Shown: piece after piece, positions 45,433-52,988 of the stretch | How the letters are laid out: each line of letters opens with the position of its first letter | Position numbering within the stretch: the first letter of the stretch is position 1 | DNA from: Dyella psychrodurans | GTDB lineage: Bacteria > Pseudomonadota > Gammaproteobacteria > Xanthomonadales > Rhodanobacteraceae | Direction: 5' to 3' | Assembly: GCF_003363265.1 (NCBI RefSeq) | Contig: NZ_QRBF01000006.1 | Location: forward strand, 62,001-126,000 | DNA: 64,000 nt | Notes under the pieces: generated by a model | What the model was told of the DNA's origin: nothing | Database searches by the model: none | What the model saw: the letters and a program-made list of their open reading frames with translations, nothing else | Made by a program: the position numbers and the translations under genes

Positions 45433-46553
45433 CTGCGCCGGAGAGAATCCCGCTGCTGGTGGCGCAACTGCCCGACACCGACGCACTGCTGCCGTATCTG
45501 CGCCAGATCGACACCAATCGCTGGTATACCAACTTCGGCCCGCTCGTCACGCAATTGGAGCAGCGTTTCGCCGCGACGTTTGCGCCGGCACTCAGCGCAC
45601 CCAAGGCCATCACCGCAACCAGCGGTACTGCCGGACTGGAACTGGTGCTGGGCGCGCTGGAACTTCCGCAGGGCTCCAACGTACTGCTACCCGCACTCAC
45701 GTTCGTTGCCACGGCCACCGCCGTCATCCGCGCCGGCTATCGTCCGTTGATCGCCGACGTCGATACGTCGACCTGGTTGCTGACGCCGGAAACCGCGCGC
45801 GAATATGCCGCGCACTATCCCGTTGCCGCCGTGATGCCGGTGGCGACCTTCGGCAATCCGCAGGACGTCGAAGCCTGGGATGCATTCACCGCCGATACGG
45901 GCATACCGGTGGTCATCGATGCCGCGGGCGCGTTCGGCAACCAGCGCGTGGGGCAGCGCAGCCATGTGGTTTTCAGTCTGCATGCGACGAAGGCCCTGGC
46001 CGCCGGCGAAGGCGGCCTGGTGGTGACCTACGATCAGGAGCTGGCCGCGCGCGTGCGCAGGCTCAGCAATTTCGGCATCGATCTCGAACGCGGCAGCCAG
46101 GTTTTCGTCGCCGGCGAGAACGGCAAGCTCAGCGAATATCACGCCGCCGTCGCGCATGCGGCTTTGGATCAATGGCCCGTGGTGGTGGAACGCCGGCGCG
46201 CCGTGCAGGCGCGCTATCAACATCTGCTGCGCGAGCATTGTCCCGATCTGCGCCTGCAGCGGCGTGCGGAAAACGGCATCTATCCGATTCTCGTCGGCCG
46301 GCTGCCGAGAGGTTTGCGCGCACGCGACCTGCAACCGGAACTGTTGTCGCGCGGCATCGAAACGCGCCAATGGTATTGCCCGACGCTCGATCGCCACCCG
46401 GCCTTTGCCGCCTTCGCTGCGGGCCCGTTGCCCGTGGCGCACGAGTTGGCCGAACGGCTGATCGGCCTGCCCTTCTTCATCGACATCAGCGAAGCGCAAA
46501 TGCAGCGCGTCGGAAGCGCCATGGGCGAACTGACCCGCGGAGTGCACGCATGA
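45429..46553 (+). CDS. DegT/DnrJ/EryC1-family sugar aminotransferase
   Basis: 374 aa, PLP-dependent. It makes an amino-dideoxy sugar from a keto-sugar nucleotide. Motifs: NRWYTNFGPLVTQLEQRF, TSGTAGLELVLGALELP, LPALTFVATATAVIRAG, VVIDAAGAFGN, and the PLP-binding Lys188 in FSLHATKALAAGEGGLVV. ATG at 45429 has GGAAG 7 nt upstream. Followed with ATGA overlap by an acyltransferase. Beside flagellin this fits synthesis of an N-acylated amino-sugar for filament glycosylation; the exact sugar is not predictable. Confidence 0.9.
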   Translation: MTAPERIPLLVAQLPDTDALLPYLRQIDTNRWYTNFGPLVTQLEQRFAATFAPALSAPKAITATSGTAGLELVLGALELPQGSNVLLPALTFVATATAVIRAGYRPLIADVDTSTWLLTPETAREYAAHYPVAAVMPVATFGNPQDVEAWDAFTADTGIPVVIDAAGAFGNQRVGQRSHVVFSLHATKALAAGEGGLVVTYDQELAARVRRLSNFGIDLERGSQVFVAGENGKLSEYHAAVAHAALDQWPVVVERRRAVQARYQHLLREHCPDLRLQRRAENGIYPILVGRLPRGLRARDLQPELLSRGIETRQWYCPTLDRHPAFAAFAAGPLPVAHELAERLIGLPFFIDISEAQMQRVGSAMGELTRGVHA

Positions 46554-47122
46554 GCCTGCTCGATCCCGCCCTTTCCGGCTTTCGCCAATGCGGCCGCAAC
46601 GTGCGCATCTATTCGGGCGCGCGCATCATCGGCGCCGAATACATCACGATCGGCGACAATGTCATCATCGACGACTTCGTGCTGATCTATGCACGCGCGC
46701 CGACCGTCATCGGCAGTCACGTGCATATCGCCTCGTTCTGCTCGATCACCGGCGGGGGCGAGCTGATCATGGGCGATTTTTCCGGATTGTCCTCCGGCGT
46801 GCGCGTCGTCACCGGTTCGGACGATTTTCTCGGCGGCGGCCTTACCAACCCGACCATTCCGGCGGAATTTCGCAAGGTATCGCGCGATTGCGTGCATATC
46901 GGCCGCCACGCGATCGTCGGTTCCAATGCCGTGCTGTTGCCGCGCAGCGTCGTCGGCGAGGGCTGCGCGGTGGGCGCGGGAAGCCTGGTCAATCGCGAAC
47001 TGGCCCCTTGGGGCGTTTATGTCGGCAGCCCCGTGCGGCGCATCCGCGAGCGACCGAACGAACAGATTCTGGCGCAGGAAGCCGCGCTGCAGTCCGCCCA
47101 CCCTTTCCAGTGCATCGCATGA
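46550..47122 (+). CDS. Hexapeptide-repeat acyltransferase (left-handed beta-helix)
   Basis: 190 aa. Repeating hexapeptides (IYSGARIIGAEYITIGDNVI, IDDFVLIYARAPTVIGSHVH, AIVGSNAVLLPRSVVGEGCA) and C-terminal WGVYVGSPVRRIRERP typical of sugar N- or O-acetyltransferases. Coupled to the aminotransferase by ATGA, so the likely substrate is the amino-sugar nucleotide made by that enzyme. The 48-bp gap to the glycosyltransferase carries its ribosome site. Confidence 0.88.
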   Translation: MSLLDPALSGFRQCGRNVRIYSGARIIGAEYITIGDNVIIDDFVLIYARAPTVIGSHVHIASFCSITGGGELIMGDFSGLSSGVRVVTGSDDFLGGGLTNPTIPAEFRKVSRDCVHIGRHAIVGSNAVLLPRSVVGEGCAVGAGSLVNRELAPWGVYVGSPVRRIRERPNEQILAQEAALQSAHPFQCIA

Positions 47123-47170
47123 CGCTCGGCCGCGCAGACGCGCCGACGCGCAACGCTTGAAGAGTCTCCC

Positions 47171-50100
47171 ATGAGCAGACCCGAACCCTCGATCGAACAG
47201 ATAAAGCTTGCGCATGCACAGCGGCACATGGCGCTGATGCACCAGTTTTTCCTTGAGCATGGCTTGCGCGAAAAGAAGAAGCTGCGCGGAAACGACTGGG
47301 AGCGCCTGCAACGCATTCGCGAAAGCACCGGTTACGCCGACGCATTCGCGGGACAACCGCTGATCTCGGTCATCGTGCCTACCTATAACCGCGCCCAGGT
47401 GATTGTCGAGCGCACGCTGCCGAGCGTGCAGCAGCAAAGCTACGCGAACTGGGAATTGCTGATCGTGGGCGACCGCATGGAGGAATCGCAGGCGGCGCTG
47501 CTGCGCGCCGCCGCAGCCGGCGATTCGCGCGTGCGCTTTCACAACCTGAAGTTTCGCGGCAACTATCCATCCACCAAGGGACCGATGTGGTACGTGGCCG
47601 GCACCAAGCCGGTGAACTTCGGCTTGCGCTGCGCGCGCGGCGCCTGGATCGCGCATCTGGACGACGACGACGAATTTCTGCCGGAGCATCTGTCCACGTT
47701 GTTGCAAACGGCGCAGGCCGAACGCAGCGAGTGGGCGCACAGCCTGGTGAAATACATCGACGACCAGGGCCGCGAGCAGGGCACCGTCGGCAGCACCACG
47801 CCAAGCCACGGCTGCATTTCGCGCATCGGCAGTCTTTATCATGCCGGACTCAAGACATTCCGTTACAACCCCGGCTGCTGGAAATACTTCTATCCCGGCG
47901 ACTGGGACTTGTGGGAGCGCCTGCTCGACATGGGCGTGCGCAACATCCACGCACCGCGGATCACCGCGATCCATCACGGGGATTACTTCCGCGACGGCGT
48001 ACTGAACGCAGACAATGCACCGGCAACGGGTTTCGCCCCGGGCATACCCAATCCCGCCGATACATATCGCGACTGGCTCAAGCCGCAGGAACTGGCGCCG
48101 TCGCAGCTGGCCGCCCAGCAGGCGCGCGAGGATCTGTGCGAGATCCACGCCGTCGTGATCGATACGTCCGGCGACACACAGGCACTGCAGCGCACTCTCG
48201 CAAGTCTCGACGCGCAACAGCACCGGCGCATCCACATCAGCGTACTGTCGCCGAATACGACCACGCCCGAAACGGCGTGGATCGACCAGTTCCACGCACT
48301 CGCGAAACAAACGCCCGCCGAATGGCTGCTGCCGCTGCATGCCGGCGACGAGCTGGCCAAGCACGCATTGCTGGTGCTGGCCGAACGCGCGGCGGCACAG
48401 CCGGCGTGGGTCTGCTGCTACGTGGATGAAGATGCACGGGAAAAAGACGGCTACGGCCAGCCGCTGCTCAAACCCGATCTGAACCTGGATATGTTGCGCA
48501 GCTATCCGTACATCGGGCGCACGCTGGCGATCAAGCGCGAGGCGCTGCTCGCAGGCGATGGCCTCGATGCCCGCCACGGAGCGCTCGCCCATTACGACTT
48601 TGCTTTTTGCGCCATCGAACAGCATGGACTGGCGGCAGTAGGGCACATCGACGAAGTGCTTTATCACGCCGGCAAGCCGTACACGGAATGGCTGGTGTCG
48701 GAAGAAGTGGCGAGCCAGTCCGCCGGTGTGGTCGACGCGCACCTGCAACGACTCGGCATTCCTCACGAGATGCTGCCCGGCCCCGTATCCGGCATGAACC
48801 GCGTGCGCTATGTGCACACGCGGCAACCGCCGGTATCGATCATCATTCCCACCCGCGACCAGTTGCCGTTGCTCAACGGCCTGATCGACAGCCTGCTTGC
48901 CAAGACCACCTACACCAACTTCGAGCTGCTGATCGTCGACAACAACAGCGAGGAACCGGCCGCCTGCGCGTACCTGGACGGCATCGAGAAGCTCAACAGC
49001 TCGCAGTTGCGCGTGCTCCGCTATCCGCACCCGTTCAACTATTCGGCAATCAACAACTTCGCTGCCGCGCAGGCGCGCGGCGAGTATCTGATCCTGTTGA
49101 ACAACGACACCGCCGTGCTGCAGGACGACTGGATCGAGTCGCTGCTCAATCATGCGCAGCGACCGGAAGTGGGCATTGTCGGCGCGAAGCTTTATTTCCC
49201 GGATGGCCGCGTCCAGCACGGCGGCGTGGTGCTGGGCCTGCGCGGTCCCGCCGACCATCCGTTCATCGGCATGCCGATGGATGCGACCGGCTACATGCAT
49301 CGTCTGCAGGTCGACCAGAACTACACCGCCGTGACGGCCGCGTGCCTGATGATCCGCAAGTCGATCTACGACAGCGTAGGCGGCCTGGACGAGCAGGATT
49401 TCAAAGTCTCCTACAACGACGTCGACCTGTGCCTCAAAGTGCATCAGGCGGGCTATCTCACCGTGTGGACGCCTTACGCGCGGCTCATGCACGTCGGCAG
49501 CGTCAGCCAGAACAACGTCGACAAGACGGCACAGGAAGCCAAGCACAAACGCTTCCAGAACGAGCAGAACGCGATGTATCGCAAATGGCTGCCGCTGCTC
49601 GCGCGCGATCCGGCCTACAACCGCAACCTGAATCTGGACGGCCCGGGTTTCGAACTCGATCCGCGCCGCAACCTGGGTTGGCAGCCGCTGGCCAAGCCGA
49701 TGAAGCCGCGCCTGTATTGCGTGCCGGCCGATGCCACCGGCTGCGGCAACTACCGTGTGATGCAGCCGTTCGTTTCGATGTATCTCGCCGGCATGGTCGA
49801 CGGCACGGTGGCCGATACGCATCTCACGCCGATTCACATGGAGCGCTTCGCGCCCGATTCGATCATCCTGCAGCGCCAGCTGTCGGACGATCAGCTGACC
49901 ATCATGCGCAACTACAAGGATTTCATCCGCGCATTCAAGGTCTACGAACTGGACGACTACCTGCCGCAGATCCCGATCAAGAGCGCCTTCCACAAGGTCA
50001 TGCCCAAGGATGTGCTCAAGGTGCTGCGCAAGGCGGTGGCGCTGACCGATCGCTTCGTCGTCTCCACCGAGCCGCTGGCCGAACAATTCGCCGGCTTGCA

Positions 50101-50686
50101 CAGCGACATCCGCGTGGTGCGCAATCGATTGCCGGTGCACTGGTGGGACAAGGTGAGCAGCGAGCGCCGCAAGGGGCGCAAGCCGCGCGTCGGCTGGGGC
50201 GGCGGCGCAAGCCATCGCGGCGACCTGGAATTGATCACGGATGTCGTCCGCGACCTGGCGAATGAAGTGGAATGGGTTTTCTTCGGCATGTGCCCGGACA
50301 AGCTGCGTCCCTACGTGCATGAATTCCACGAAGGCGTGCCGATCACCGAGTATCCGCGCAAGCTCGCTTCGCTCAACCTCGATCTGGCGCTCGCGCCGCT
50401 GGAAGAAAACCTGTTCAACGAATGCAAGAGCAACCTGCGCCTGCTCGAATACGGCGCATGCGGCTATCCGGTGATCTGCAGCGACATCGTCTGTTATCGG
50501 GACGACCTGCCCGTCACGCGCGTCAAGAATCGCTACAAGGACTGGATCAGCGCGATTCGCATGCATCTGGACGACCTGGATGCCACCGCCCGGATGGGCG
50601 ATGCGCTGCGCGATGCCGTGCGCAAGGACTGGATGCTGACGGAAGACAAACTTGTCGAATGGCGGTCCGCATGGCTGCCAAACTGA
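47171..50686 (+). CDS. Giant multi-module glycosyltransferase (probable flagellin glycosyltransferase)
   Basis: 1171 aa, no signal peptide. Module 1 (about 62-280): GT2 fold, LISVIVPTYNRAQVIVERTL and the metal-binding WIAHLDDDDEFLPEH. Module 2 (about 320-545): degenerate GT2 remnant (LHAGDELAKHALLVLAERAA, LKPDLNLDMLRSYPYIG). Module 3 (about 553-800): second GT2, VSIIIPTRDQLPLLNGLIDS and YLILLNNDTAVLQDDW. Module 4 (about 845-1171): GT4-like, with PVHWWDKV, VGWGGGASHRGDLELI and LRLLEYGACGYPVICSD. Similar giant transferases sit beside flagellin genes in other bacteria. Sugar order cannot be read from sequence. Confidence 0.88.
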   Translation: MSRPEPSIEQIKLAHAQRHMALMHQFFLEHGLREKKKLRGNDWERLQRIRESTGYADAFAGQPLISVIVPTYNRAQVIVERTLPSVQQQSYANWELLIVGDRMEESQAALLRAAAAGDSRVRFHNLKFRGNYPSTKGPMWYVAGTKPVNFGLRCARGAWIAHLDDDDEFLPEHLSTLLQTAQAERSEWAHSLVKYIDDQGREQGTVGSTTPSHGCISRIGSLYHAGLKTFRYNPGCWKYFYPGDWDLWERLLDMGVRNIHAPRITAIHHGDYFRDGVLNADNAPATGFAPGIPNPADTYRDWLKPQELAPSQLAAQQAREDLCEIHAVVIDTSGDTQALQRTLASLDAQQHRRIHISVLSPNTTTPETAWIDQFHALAKQTPAEWLLPLHAGDELAKHALLVLAERAAAQPAWVCCYVDEDAREKDGYGQPLLKPDLNLDMLRSYPYIGRTLAIKREALLAGDGLDARHGALAHYDFAFCAIEQHGLAAVGHIDEVLYHAGKPYTEWLVSEEVASQSAGVVDAHLQRLGIPHEMLPGPVSGMNRVRYVHTRQPPVSIIIPTRDQLPLLNGLIDSLLAKTTYTNFELLIVDNNSEEPAACAYLDGIEKLNSSQLRVLRYPHPFNYSAINNFAAAQARGEYLILLNNDTAVLQDDWIESLLNHAQRPEVGIVGAKLYFPDGRVQHGGVVLGLRGPADHPFIGMPMDATGYMHRLQVDQNYTAVTAACLMIRKSIYDSVGGLDEQDFKVSYNDVDLCLKVHQAGYLTVWTPYARLMHVGSVSQNNVDKTAQEAKHKRFQNEQNAMYRKWLPLLARDPAYNRNLNLDGPGFELDPRRNLGWQPLAKPMKPRLYCVPADATGCGNYRVMQPFVSMYLAGMVDGTVADTHLTPIHMERFAPDSIILQRQLSDDQLTIMRNYKDFIRAFKVYELDDYLPQIPIKSAFHKVMPKDVLKVLRKAVALTDRFVVSTEPLAEQFAGLHSDIRVVRNRLPVHWWDKVSSERRKGRKPRVGWGGGASHRGDLELITDVVRDLANEVEWVFFGMCPDKLRPYVHEFHEGVPITEYPRKLASLNLDLALAPLEENLFNECKSNLRLLEYGACGYPVICSDIVCYRDDLPVTRVKNRYKDWISAIRMHLDDLDATARMGDALRDAVRKDWMLTEDKLVEWRSAWLPN

Positions 50687-50865
50687 ACCCGCGCGTGATG
50701 CTGTCGCCCACGGTGCTGAAGCACAGCAAGCTGTTGCACATATGGCTGCGCCAAAAGCCCGCGGCGCACGAAATCAGGATGTCGGTCGAGCGTTACCGCC
50801 CAGGCGTACTCAGCACGATGATGCAGGCTTGCATACTTCCGTCGCCCAGAAGGCGGCGTCATTGA
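50671..50865 (+). CDS. Possible small ORF overlapping the glycosyltransferase end
   Basis: 64 codons (MAAKLNPRVMLSPTVLKHSK start) in another frame from the glycosyltransferase stop. GC-rich third positions in its first two thirds hint at coding, but there is no good ribosome site, the tail is Arg-rich (SPRRRRH), and it matches nothing recognised. It may be a remnant. Low support. Confidence 0.22.
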   Translation: MAAKLNPRVMLSPTVLKHSKLLHIWLRQKPAAHEIRMSVERYRPGVLSTMMQACILPSPRRRRH

Positions 50866-50894
50866 ATTGAAGAGTGCATGTCTCTGCGTCGGCC

Positions 50895-50931
50895 AATGCG
50901 TGTCGCGACCTGCCATGTCACGACACGCATT
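50895..50931. terminator. Hairpin between convergent glycosyltransferase and hydrolase genes
   Basis: Perfect 11-bp stem AATGCGTGTCG/CGACACGCATT with a 15-nt loop. Neither strand has a U-tract, so intrinsic termination is uncertain, but the position suits a bidirectional transcript end. Confidence 0.45.
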
Positions 50932-50957
50932 ATCGAAACAGGCGCACACACACCGCA

Positions 50958-51839
50958 CTAATGCGCCGCGACGCCTGCGCTTAACTTCCAGTGCGTCTCA
51001 AGCTCCCGGTTGAACTCGTCGGGACGTTCCTCCGGGAAAAAGATACGGGCAGATGCAAGTTCCACACGCTTCCGGGTTCCCGGAATGGTGCTGGCGAGCC
51101 AGTGCGACCACTTCGTGTCGAAGTAGATATCGTCCGTGGCCCAGGCGATGAGCGTCGGTGCCCGCACCTGCTTCAGCCGATCTTCGATCTGCACGGTGTG
51201 ACGGCAATCGAAGGCGTTGACGAAGCGTTCGATGTCGCGCGTGCGTTGCGGCGAACGAAGGAAGGGACGCAGGTAGGTTTCGATCGCTTCGTCCGTCACG
51301 GCTTCCGGCCGCTCGTAGGCCGGACCGAGCGCCTGCGGCGACCGATAGACGGCTTTGTCGGCAAGCATGGCGTTCAAGGTATCCGGCAAACCGCCCGCGG
51401 CCACCATCGCGACGAATGGCTTGAACGGCTCCGGCGGCCAGTTGTCGTGCGCATCGCAATTGGTGAGGGTGAGGCTGCGCAAACGTTCCGGGTACAGCGC
51501 CGCGAAGATCTGGCAGATGCCGCCACCGCTGTCGTTGCCGACCAGGTCCACCTGATCGATATGCATCGCATCCAGGAACTGGGCCAGCATGTGCGCGTTG
51601 GCGGTGACGGATACGTCTTGCGTGGTGGCGATTTCGGTGTCGCCATGCGCAAGCAGATCCACGGCAATGCAGCGCCGCATGCCGCCCAGTTGCGCAAGCT
51701 GATGCCGCCACAGGTAACTGTTGAGCAGCACTCCGTGCACGAACAGCGCCACGGGCCCGCTGCCATGTTCCAGATAGCCGATGTTTCCGGACGGCGTTGT
51801 CACATGGCGCTTTTGGGTGAGGAAGTCCGCGTTTTTCAT
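50958..51839 (-). CDS. Alpha/beta hydrolase with aspartate nucleophile elbow
   Basis: 293 aa. Oxyanion region FVHGVLLNSYLW, nucleophile elbow LVGNDSGGGICQIF with Asp103 as nucleophile (as in haloalkane dehalogenases and epoxide hydrolases rather than Ser esterases), then ALYPERLRSLTLTNCD and a cap domain. In the C-terminal signature ARIFFPEERPDEF the usual catalytic His position is Ile, so activity is uncertain. ATG at 51839 has GGGGAAG upstream and overlaps the preceding 47-aa gene by ATGA. Not flagellar; part of a three-gene cassette. Confidence 0.85.
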   Translation of the reverse strand: MKNADFLTQKRHVTTPSGNIGYLEHGSGPVALFVHGVLLNSYLWRHQLAQLGGMRRCIAVDLLAHGDTEIATTQDVSVTANAHMLAQFLDAMHIDQVDLVGNDSGGGICQIFAALYPERLRSLTLTNCDAHDNWPPEPFKPFVAMVAAGGLPDTLNAMLADKAVYRSPQALGPAYERPEAVTDEAIETYLRPFLRSPQRTRDIERFVNAFDCRHTVQIEDRLKQVRAPTLIAWATDDIYFDTKWSHWLASTIPGTRKRVELASARIFFPEERPDEFNRELETHWKLSAGVAAH

Positions 51840-51979
51840 GAGGTCTTCCCCTGGCTCGCCTCGCGCAACTTCTGCGCGCATGCTTCGCAGCACACCTCCA
51901 CGACACGGTTGCCGATCGTGACCTTGATGGCGTTTTCGTCCAGTGGGTAATCGCAGGTCGCGCAGGTTTTCTCGCTCAT
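51836..51979 (-). CDS. 47-aa four-cysteine (zinc-ribbon/TRASH-like) protein
   Basis: Too short for routine gene calls but convincing. It has AGGAGA 7 nt before the ATG, high-GC third positions and an ATGA overlap with the hydrolase. The sequence has C-A-T-C near the start (KTCATCDYPLDENAIKVTIG) and a C-C-E-A-C pair (VVEVCCEACAQKLREA), a metal-binding treble-clef pattern like TRASH domains. It may deliver or sense a metal for the cassette. The ribosome site lies in a hairpin (51987-52025). Confidence 0.8.
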   Translation of the reverse strand: MSEKTCATCDYPLDENAIKVTIGNRVVEVCCEACAQKLREASQGKTS

Positions 51980-51986
51980 GATCGTG

Positions 51987-52025
51987 TCTCCTGTCATTGC
52001 CCGCCTATCGGGCCTGCACAGGAGA
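51987..52025 (-). promoter_or_regulatory. Hairpin that can hide the ribosome site of the 47-aa gene
   Basis: Minus-strand RNA: TCTCCTGT pairs with ACAGGAGA (8 bp), and inside it GCCCG pairs with CGGGC across a 5-nt loop, with a symmetric 4x4 internal loop between. The 3' arm is the Shine-Dalgarno sequence of the gene at 51836-51979. Confidence 0.5.
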
Positions 52026-52066
52026 CCATGCAGCGTCGGCGGCCGCTGTCGAAATCTTTAGCCGTT

Positions 52067-52891
52067 TCACTGGGCCGATTGCTTGAAGGCGCTCGGCGAG
52101 CGGCCGTAGGTCTGGCGGAACGCGGCCGCGAAATGACTGTGGCTGGAGAAGCCAAGGTCCGTGCCCAGCGCCGCCATGTCGTCGTATTCCGCAATCAGGT
52201 CCAGCGCACGCGCAAGGCGCAACCGCAAGTGATAGCGGTAGAGCGGAATGCCTTCGACCTGCTGGAAAACCTGCGTGAGATAAACCGGCGATCCGCCGAT
52301 CTCGGCGGCGATCTCCGCCAAGGTCCAGCGGCGCGAAAGATCGCTCGCCAGCAGCACCTTGACGCGGTCGGCCAGACGCCCGCGCGCATGCGTCGCGCCC
52401 GGCTCATGCGAAGTGCGCGGCCCCAGGCTGCGGCACACAAGCGTCAGCAGCAGGCCTTCGGCTTCCAGCGGTTCGATGGCGTCGTTGTCGAGACTGTGCC
52501 GCAGCAAGGCCACCAGCGCCTGCGCGCGTGGGTCGATGCGCAGATTCTGGCGACGGAATGCCAGCTTTCCGCGACCGTTCAAAAGCGATCGCGGAACCAG
52601 TTCGTCCAACAGCGATTCCGACAAGGCAAGCGACAGATTGGCGTCGCCGCCCTCCACCGGATGGCTGACCTGGTAGGGCTGATCGGCGTTGAAAAACAGT
52701 ACGTGATTGGCATCCGCCACCGCCTGGTCGCGGCCCACGTGGCGCATGTAGACACCGCGATAGGGAAAGACCAGATGCGTCGCGGTGGAACATTCCTCGC
52801 CGCTGAGGTGCCGGCACACACCGCTGCATCGCACGTCCTGCACCGTGACGGTGTGCGTGCGCAACAACTGGCGGGTGTCGTAATCGGACAT
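52067..52891 (-). CDS. AraC-family transcriptional regulator
   Basis: 274 aa. N-terminal cupin-like effector part (THLVFPYRGVYMRHVGRDQA, ANHVLFFNADQPYQVSHPVE) and C-terminal double helix-turn-helix (WTLAEIAAEIGGSPVYLTQV, DLGFSSHSHFAAAFRQTYGR). A Cys pair near position 23-27 and Cys34 (CSGVCRHLSGEECS) could sense a metal or redox. ATG at 52891. It lies 87 bp upstream of the 47-aa gene on the same strand and likely controls that gene and the hydrolase. Confidence 0.9.
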   Translation of the reverse strand: MSDYDTRQLLRTHTVTVQDVRCSGVCRHLSGEECSTATHLVFPYRGVYMRHVGRDQAVADANHVLFFNADQPYQVSHPVEGGDANLSLALSESLLDELVPRSLLNGRGKLAFRRQNLRIDPRAQALVALLRHSLDNDAIEPLEAEGLLLTLVCRSLGPRTSHEPGATHARGRLADRVKVLLASDLSRRWTLAEIAAEIGGSPVYLTQVFQQVEGIPLYRYHLRLRLARALDLIAEYDDMAALGTDLGFSSHSHFAAAFRQTYGRSPSAFKQSAQ

Positions 52892-52935
52892 GGCGCATCG
52901 ACCGGACTGACGCGCACGCTTTGCGTGCCCGCCGA

Positions 52936-52941
52936 GTATAG
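52936..52941 (-). promoter_or_regulatory. Possible sigma-70 -10 box of the AraC gene
   Basis: Minus strand TATACT 45 bp before the AraC start; the -35 at 17-bp spacing (TCGTAA) is poor. Confidence 0.3.
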
Positions 52942-52988
52942 GCCTGTGCACGGCGCGTTACGAGCCGGATCGCGGTGTCGCTTCGGCG

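Noticed and set aside
46280-50566. Very long open frame antisense to the giant glycosyltransferase
   Set aside because: It mirrors the sense gene's codon structure in a high-GC genome, has no ribosome site and no recognisable domain; the sense frame has clear GT motifs.
52025-52066. Sigma-28-like TAAAG...GCCGAC before the 47-aa gene
   Set aside because: Spacer is 12 rather than 11 bp, unlike every other sigma-28 element here, and the genes are not flagellar.
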